The translations under genes were made by a program, and so were the position numbers. Positions 60,947 to 64,000 of a stretch of 64,000 bases of DNA are shown here, in pieces (the stretch's first letter is position 1; every line of letters begins with the position of its first letter). Location of the stretch: contig NZ_CP108427.1 of the NCBI RefSeq assembly GCF_035982055.1, positions 3,596,001-3,660,000 on the forward strand, written 5' to 3'. The notes under the pieces were generated by a model, which was not told where the DNA came from, ran no database searches, and saw only the letters and a list, made by a program, of their open reading frames with translations. The stretch comes from Streptomyces sp. NBC_01288 (GTDB lineage: Bacteria; Actinomycetota; Actinomycetes; Streptomycetales; Streptomycetaceae).

Positions 60947-61202
60947 GCTCCGGACGCCTCCTCGTTCTCGTCGGACCGGGGCGGCCCGCCCCCCTTCGGG
61001 CGGCTCGCCCGGTCCGCACAACAACTCGGCAGCATAGCCACCTCGTGCGAGGCAGCCCGGAAAGCGCCCGGCGCGCGAGGCGCACAGGGGCCTTGTTCAG
61101 GCCGTACGGAGGCGTGGAAGGGGCTGGAGAGGTATGAAACGCGTCACGTAGGAGGCAAGCGGGACGACTGTCCCCGTACGGCTCAGGGGGCCTCCGTACG
61201 TC
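60947..61202. other. Gap between hypothetical gene and tatB
   Basis: About 256 bases without a recognised gene. It contains a GGGGACGACTGTCCCC-like inverted repeat near 61161, which may end tatB transcription on the minus strand. Confidence 0.35.
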
Positions 61203-61631
61203 TCAGGTGGCGTCCGCGTCGAAGGGCGGGCGGTCGTCCTTCTCCGGGTCCTCGGGCTTCTTGGTCATGTCGAGACGACCGCTCGAAGAGGGCGAGGAAC
61301 TCGGGGTGTCCGCGCTCTGGACCGCCTCCGTGACCTCGGCCATCTCCTTCTTCAGGTCGAAGCCGTTGCGGATCTCCTTGAGCCCCAGTTCGTCGTTGTC
61401 CAGCTGCTTGCGCAGGAACGTCTTGGGGTTGAGGTCCTCGAAGTCGAAGTCCTTGAACTCCGGGCCCAGCTCCTCGCGGATGTCCGCCTTGGCGCTCTCC
61501 GAGAACTCTCGGATCTTCCGGATCGTCCGCATGACGTCCTGGATGACCTTCGGGAGCTTGTCCGGACCGAAGACGAGCACGGCGAGGACAATGATCGTCA
61601 CCAGCTCTAGCGGGCCTATGTCATTGAACAC
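61203..61631 (-). CDS. tatB: Sec-independent translocase component TatB
   Basis: This is a 142-residue protein from GTG 61631 with GGAG 6 bases upstream. It opens with the TatA/B hallmark FNDIGPLELVTIIVLAVLVF (membrane helix), then GPDKLPKVIQDVMRTIRKIR, an amphipathic helix, and a Ser/Asp-rich tail. The Glu in FNDIGPLE marks TatB rather than TatA. It pairs with TatA/TatC elsewhere in the genome. Downstream of htrA, as in actinobacteria generally. Confidence 0.93.
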   Translation of the reverse strand: MFNDIGPLELVTIIVLAVLVFGPDKLPKVIQDVMRTIRKIREFSESAKADIREELGPEFKDFDFEDLNPKTFLRKQLDNDELGLKEIRNGFDLKKEMAEVTEAVQSADTPSSSPSSSGRLDMTKKPEDPEKDDRPPFDADAT

Positions 61632-61832
61632 CTGAAGCTCCTTGCGATGTCCTCGGTCCTCGGCCCTCGGTGGTCTGTGCGGGTCTTCCGTGGTCCGGGC
61701 CGGGTCCACGGTACCCGGCGATCCCACCCGACCGGTACTGTCCCGGGGGCTACGAGTGGGTGTACACCACCGGTTTTCCGGGTTGTTTGCCTAGTGGGAC
61801 GGGGCGCGGGGCTCTCACCTGTGACGTTTCTG
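61632..61832. other. Gap between tatB and htrA
   Basis: About 200 bases with no recognised gene or clear hairpin, holding the tatB promoter and the 3' flank of htrA. Confidence 0.3.
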
Positions 61833-64000
61833 TCAATCCCCGGTCGACGAGCCCAGGACGAGCGACAAGGTCATGTCTTTGCCGCCCCGCCGCAGAGTCA
61901 GCCGCAGCTGGTCGCCGGGCCGATGAGCACGCGTCCTGACGATGAGCTCGTCACCGGAGTGAACCCGCACCCCGTCGACCTCGGTGATGACGTCGCCCGC
62001 CTTGAGCCCCGCCTTGGCACCGGCCCCTCCCGGGGTGACGGCGGGCCCGTCGCCGCCGCCCTTCGTGGCGACCCGCGCCCCGTCCCCGGTGTAGTCCAGG
62101 TCGAGGGTGACACCGATGACGGGATGAGTCGCCTTCCCGCTGTTGATCAATTCCTCGGCAACAAGCTTGGCCTGATTGACGGGAATGGCGAACCCGAGCC
62201 CGATGGACCCGCCCTGCCCACTCTCGGCCCCGTCCCCGCCCCCATCCCCATCCCCGTAATCGGCGGACCGAATAGCCGAGTTGACCCCGACCAGCCGTCC
62301 CTGAGCGTCGAGCAACGGCCCCCCTGAGTTCCCGGGATTGATGGGCGCGTCGGTCTGCAACGCGTCGACATACGACACATCACTCCCGTCCGACGCCTCG
62401 CCCCCGGCGGTGATCGGCCGCTCCTTGGCGCTGATGATCCCGGAGGTCACGGTGTTGTCGAGATCGAAGGGCGCACCGATCGCAACGACAGGGTCCCCCA
62501 CCCGCACGTTGTCGGAATTCCCGAGCGGCATGGGCGTCAGCCCCCGCACCCCGCTCACCTGCACGACAGCAAGGTCGTACCCGGTGTCCCGCCCGACGAC
62601 CGTGCCCTTGACGACCTGCCCCCCACTGAAGCTGACGGATATCGCCCCGTCACCACCAGCGGGCTGGACAACATGGTTGTTGGTGAGAATGTGCCCCCGC
62701 CTGTCCAACACGATCCCGGTCCCGGTCCCCGACTCCTCGTCCCCGGTCACATGCAGGGTCACGACACTGGGCAGAGCCCGGGCGGCAATCCCGGCAACGC
62801 TGCCGGGCGCAGGCTGAGCGTCTTCCTTACCGGCCTGCGGCAACACGACATCCCCACCGATCCCGTCCCGCTCCAGACGCGCCCCTACGACGCCACCGAC
62901 ACCGCCGGAGAGGAGAGCCAGGGCGAGCGCCGAGGCGGCGAGGAGTTTCCGGGTGCGGGTGCGGCGCTGGTCGGGGGTCAGGGTCGGGGCGCCTGTTTGC
63001 TGGAGGGGGGCGGGGGTGGCCCAGGGGTCGTAGCGGTGCCAGGGGTTGCTGGGTGGAGTGGGGGCGGGTTCCGGGGTGGGCGTGGGTGAAGGGTCCAGGA
63101 CGGGGGCGGGGGCCTGGTTCGGGACAACAGGGGTTCGGGCGAGGTCTGGCGAGGCGAGGGGGGCGGTGGCTGAGGTTTCGGCGAGGGGCGGTGCGGGGGG
63201 AGCGAGAGGCGCCGGGGGTGTGGAGGTACCGGGGGCTGAGGCGTCGGCGCCAAGCGCGGGCGCAGAGGTGCCGGGAGCCGCGGCATCGGTGAAGGACGGT
63301 GCAGGGGCAGCAAAAGCCGCCGGGGTTGTGACGGGGTGCGCGGAAGCACCGGGAGCAGAGGCGTCGGCGCCAAGCGCGGGCGCAGAGGTGCCGGGAGCCG
63401 CGGTATCGGTGAAAGGCGGTACGGGGGCGGCAAAGGACGCCGGGGTTGTGACGGAGGGCGCGGAGACGCTGGGAGCGGAGGCGTCGGCGGTGTGCGCTGC
63501 GGGGATGCCGGGAGGCGCGGCGTCGACGAAGAGCGGTGCAGCAGTGCCAGAAGGCACGGGTGCGGTGTACGGAACGGGAGTGCCAGGAGCTGCTGTGCGG
63601 GCCTGTGGAGCCGCGCCGGGCGCAGAGGTGACCGCCGGGTGCCGAACGGGCGGCGCGAGCGCCCAGGGCCCCGGCTCGCCGTACGGCGGGGTGCTGTAGG
63701 GGTCGGGGTCGTGCAGGGGCTTGGGCCGGTCGGTGGGCGGGAGGACCGCGCCGGGGGTCGTCGGGGGTTCGGGCACGGAAGGTGGTTCCGGTTCGAAGTC
63801 AGCACCGGCGCCTACGGACGCGGCCCCGGCCGGAGTGGCCGACCCGGGGTGGTCCAGCTCGGAAACACCGCTGGCGTCTACGGCCACGCCACCGGCCGGG
63901 GAACCCGACTCGGGGCGGCTCAGCTCGAAGTCACCACCGGCGTCTACGACCGCGCCGCCGGACTGGGACCCCGAGACCGGGTGGCCCAGCGGGACGCCAA
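61833..64000 (-). CDS. htrA: HtrA/DegP-type serine protease, N-terminus beyond the right edge
   Basis: The frame stays open to the window edge, so the start is not visible; a GTG at 63887 would give 684 residues, but upstream codons continue in frame. The first 290 residues are Pro/Ala/Ser-rich and repetitive (cytoplasmic or disordered). One helix follows (LLAASALALALLSGGVGGVV). The protease domain has GHILTNNHVV (His), GYDLAVVQVSG (Asp) and INPGNSGGPLLDAQG (Ser). A single PDZ domain ends the protein (GAKAGLKAGDVITEVDGVRV). HtrA clears misfolded envelope proteins. It likely belongs to the sigE-rseA-htrA-tatB group. Confidence 0.92.
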   Translation of the reverse strand, partial: GVPLGHPVSGSQSGGAVVDAGGDFELSRPESGSPAGGVAVDASGVSELDHPGSATPAGAASVGAGADFEPEPPSVPEPPTTPGAVLPPTDRPKPLHDPDPYSTPPYGEPGPWALAPPVRHPAVTSAPGAAPQARTAAPGTPVPYTAPVPSGTAAPLFVDAAPPGIPAAHTADASAPSVSAPSVTTPASFAAPVPPFTDTAAPGTSAPALGADASAPGASAHPVTTPAAFAAPAPSFTDAAAPGTSAPALGADASAPGTSTPPAPLAPPAPPLAETSATAPLASPDLARTPVVPNQAPAPVLDPSPTPTPEPAPTPPSNPWHRYDPWATPAPLQQTGAPTLTPDQRRTRTRKLLAASALALALLSGGVGGVVGARLERDGIGGDVVLPQAGKEDAQPAPGSVAGIAARALPSVVTLHVTGDEESGTGTGIVLDRRGHILTNNHVVQPAGGDGAISVSFSGGQVVKGTVVGRDTGYDLAVVQVSGVRGLTPMPLGNSDNVRVGDPVVAIGAPFDLDNTVTSGIISAKERPITAGGEASDGSDVSYVDALQTDAPINPGNSGGPLLDAQGRLVGVNSAIRSADYGDGDGGGDGAESGQGGSIGLGFAIPVNQAKLVAEELINSGKATHPVIGVTLDLDYTGDGARVATKGGGDGPAVTPGGAGAKAGLKAGDVITEVDGVRVHSGDELIVRTRAHRPGDQLRLTLRRGGKDMTLSLVLGSSTGD
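63241..63490 (-). repeat. 120-bp tandem repeats in the HtrA N-terminal region
   Basis: The DNA repeats with a 120-base period at 63241, 63361 and (diverged) 63481. The first 42 bases of the first two copies are identical (GCGTCGGCGCCAAGCGCGGG opening). Each encodes a Pro/Ala/Ser-rich 40-residue unit (APALGADASAPG). Confidence 0.85.

Noticed and set aside
1..64000. tRNA, rRNA, insertion sequences, integrases or attachment sites
   Set aside because: None recognised on reading both strands; no transposase or integrase motifs and no terminal inverted repeats were seen.

Overview
The window is high-GC actinobacterial DNA that almost certainly comes from a Streptomyces chromosome. The signs are a strong third-codon G/C bias that opens long shadow reading frames on the opposite strand, many GTG starts, GGAGG-type ribosome sites, and marker genes typical of the group: wblC/whiB7 with its leader, the uvrD2-nudC-adnAB block, tandem SlpD/SlpE-type lipoprotein peptidases, DUF3152, DUF3107, and a tatB-htrA pair. 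I see no insertion sequences, integrases, attachment sites, rRNA, tRNA or CRISPR. Most of the window looks like ordinary chromosomal core, with a few accessory blocks.

Layout. 1-3.6 kb: a YgjP-type metallopeptidase cut by the left edge, an E1/ThiF-like protein overlapping an ABC1/UbiB kinase, and a small zinc-ribbon protein. 3.7-5.0 kb: the antibiotic-stress regulator wblC with a complete regulatory leader (WhiB7-type promoter, 105-codon upstream ORF, terminator hairpin just past its stop) and a translationally coupled small gene. 5.0-18.7 kb: a DNA-repair and nucleotide-quality block with uvrD2, mycoredoxin, a methyltransferase, nudC, an M20 peptidase, the AdnB/AdnA motor-nuclease pair and an alkyltransferase-like protein. 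18.9-26.3 kb: a large kinase-like/flippase-like membrane protein, two tandem secreted TAP-family lipoproteins and moeZ. 26.3-31.4 kb: a four-gene minus-strand operon resembling a minimal Pel-type exopolysaccharide system (PelF-like glycosyltransferase, polytopic membrane protein, NAD-dependent epimerase, spherulin-4-type hydrolase). 31.7-37.5 kb: an oligopeptide ABC transporter operon. It is preceded by an apparently leaderless 30-codon cysteine-containing leader peptide and a terminator-like hairpin, which suggests attenuation. 37.5-41.1 kb: a repeat-rich DUF3152 protein with a metzincin-like zinc motif, and an alpha/beta hydrolase. 41.3-51.9 kb: mostly single housekeeping or conserved genes (TetR, DUF3107, ferritin-like, a DEAD-box helicase with a CTG start and a long basic repeat tail, hydrolase, NYN nuclease, MarC, PHP, DUF6758). 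52-60 kb: an MFS exporter, a SUFU-domain protein, CorA, an MgtE-N/CBS protein without a channel domain coupled to a DUF1003 membrane protein, and Mrp. 60-64 kb: a hypothetical gene, tatB, and htrA, which runs off the right edge. The tatB-htrA order matches the actinobacterial sigE-rseA-htrA-tatB cluster, so sigE would be expected beyond the window.

Functional themes. Genome integrity (UvrD2, AdnAB, ATL, NudC) sits beside the WblC resistance switch. Envelope functions recur: HtrA, TatB, lipoproteins, the Pel-like operon and the flippase-like protein. A likely magnesium-homeostasis group (CorA, MgtE-N/CBS, DUF1003) lies within 5 kb. All functions are inferred from recognisable motifs and remembered family architecture; no database search was run.
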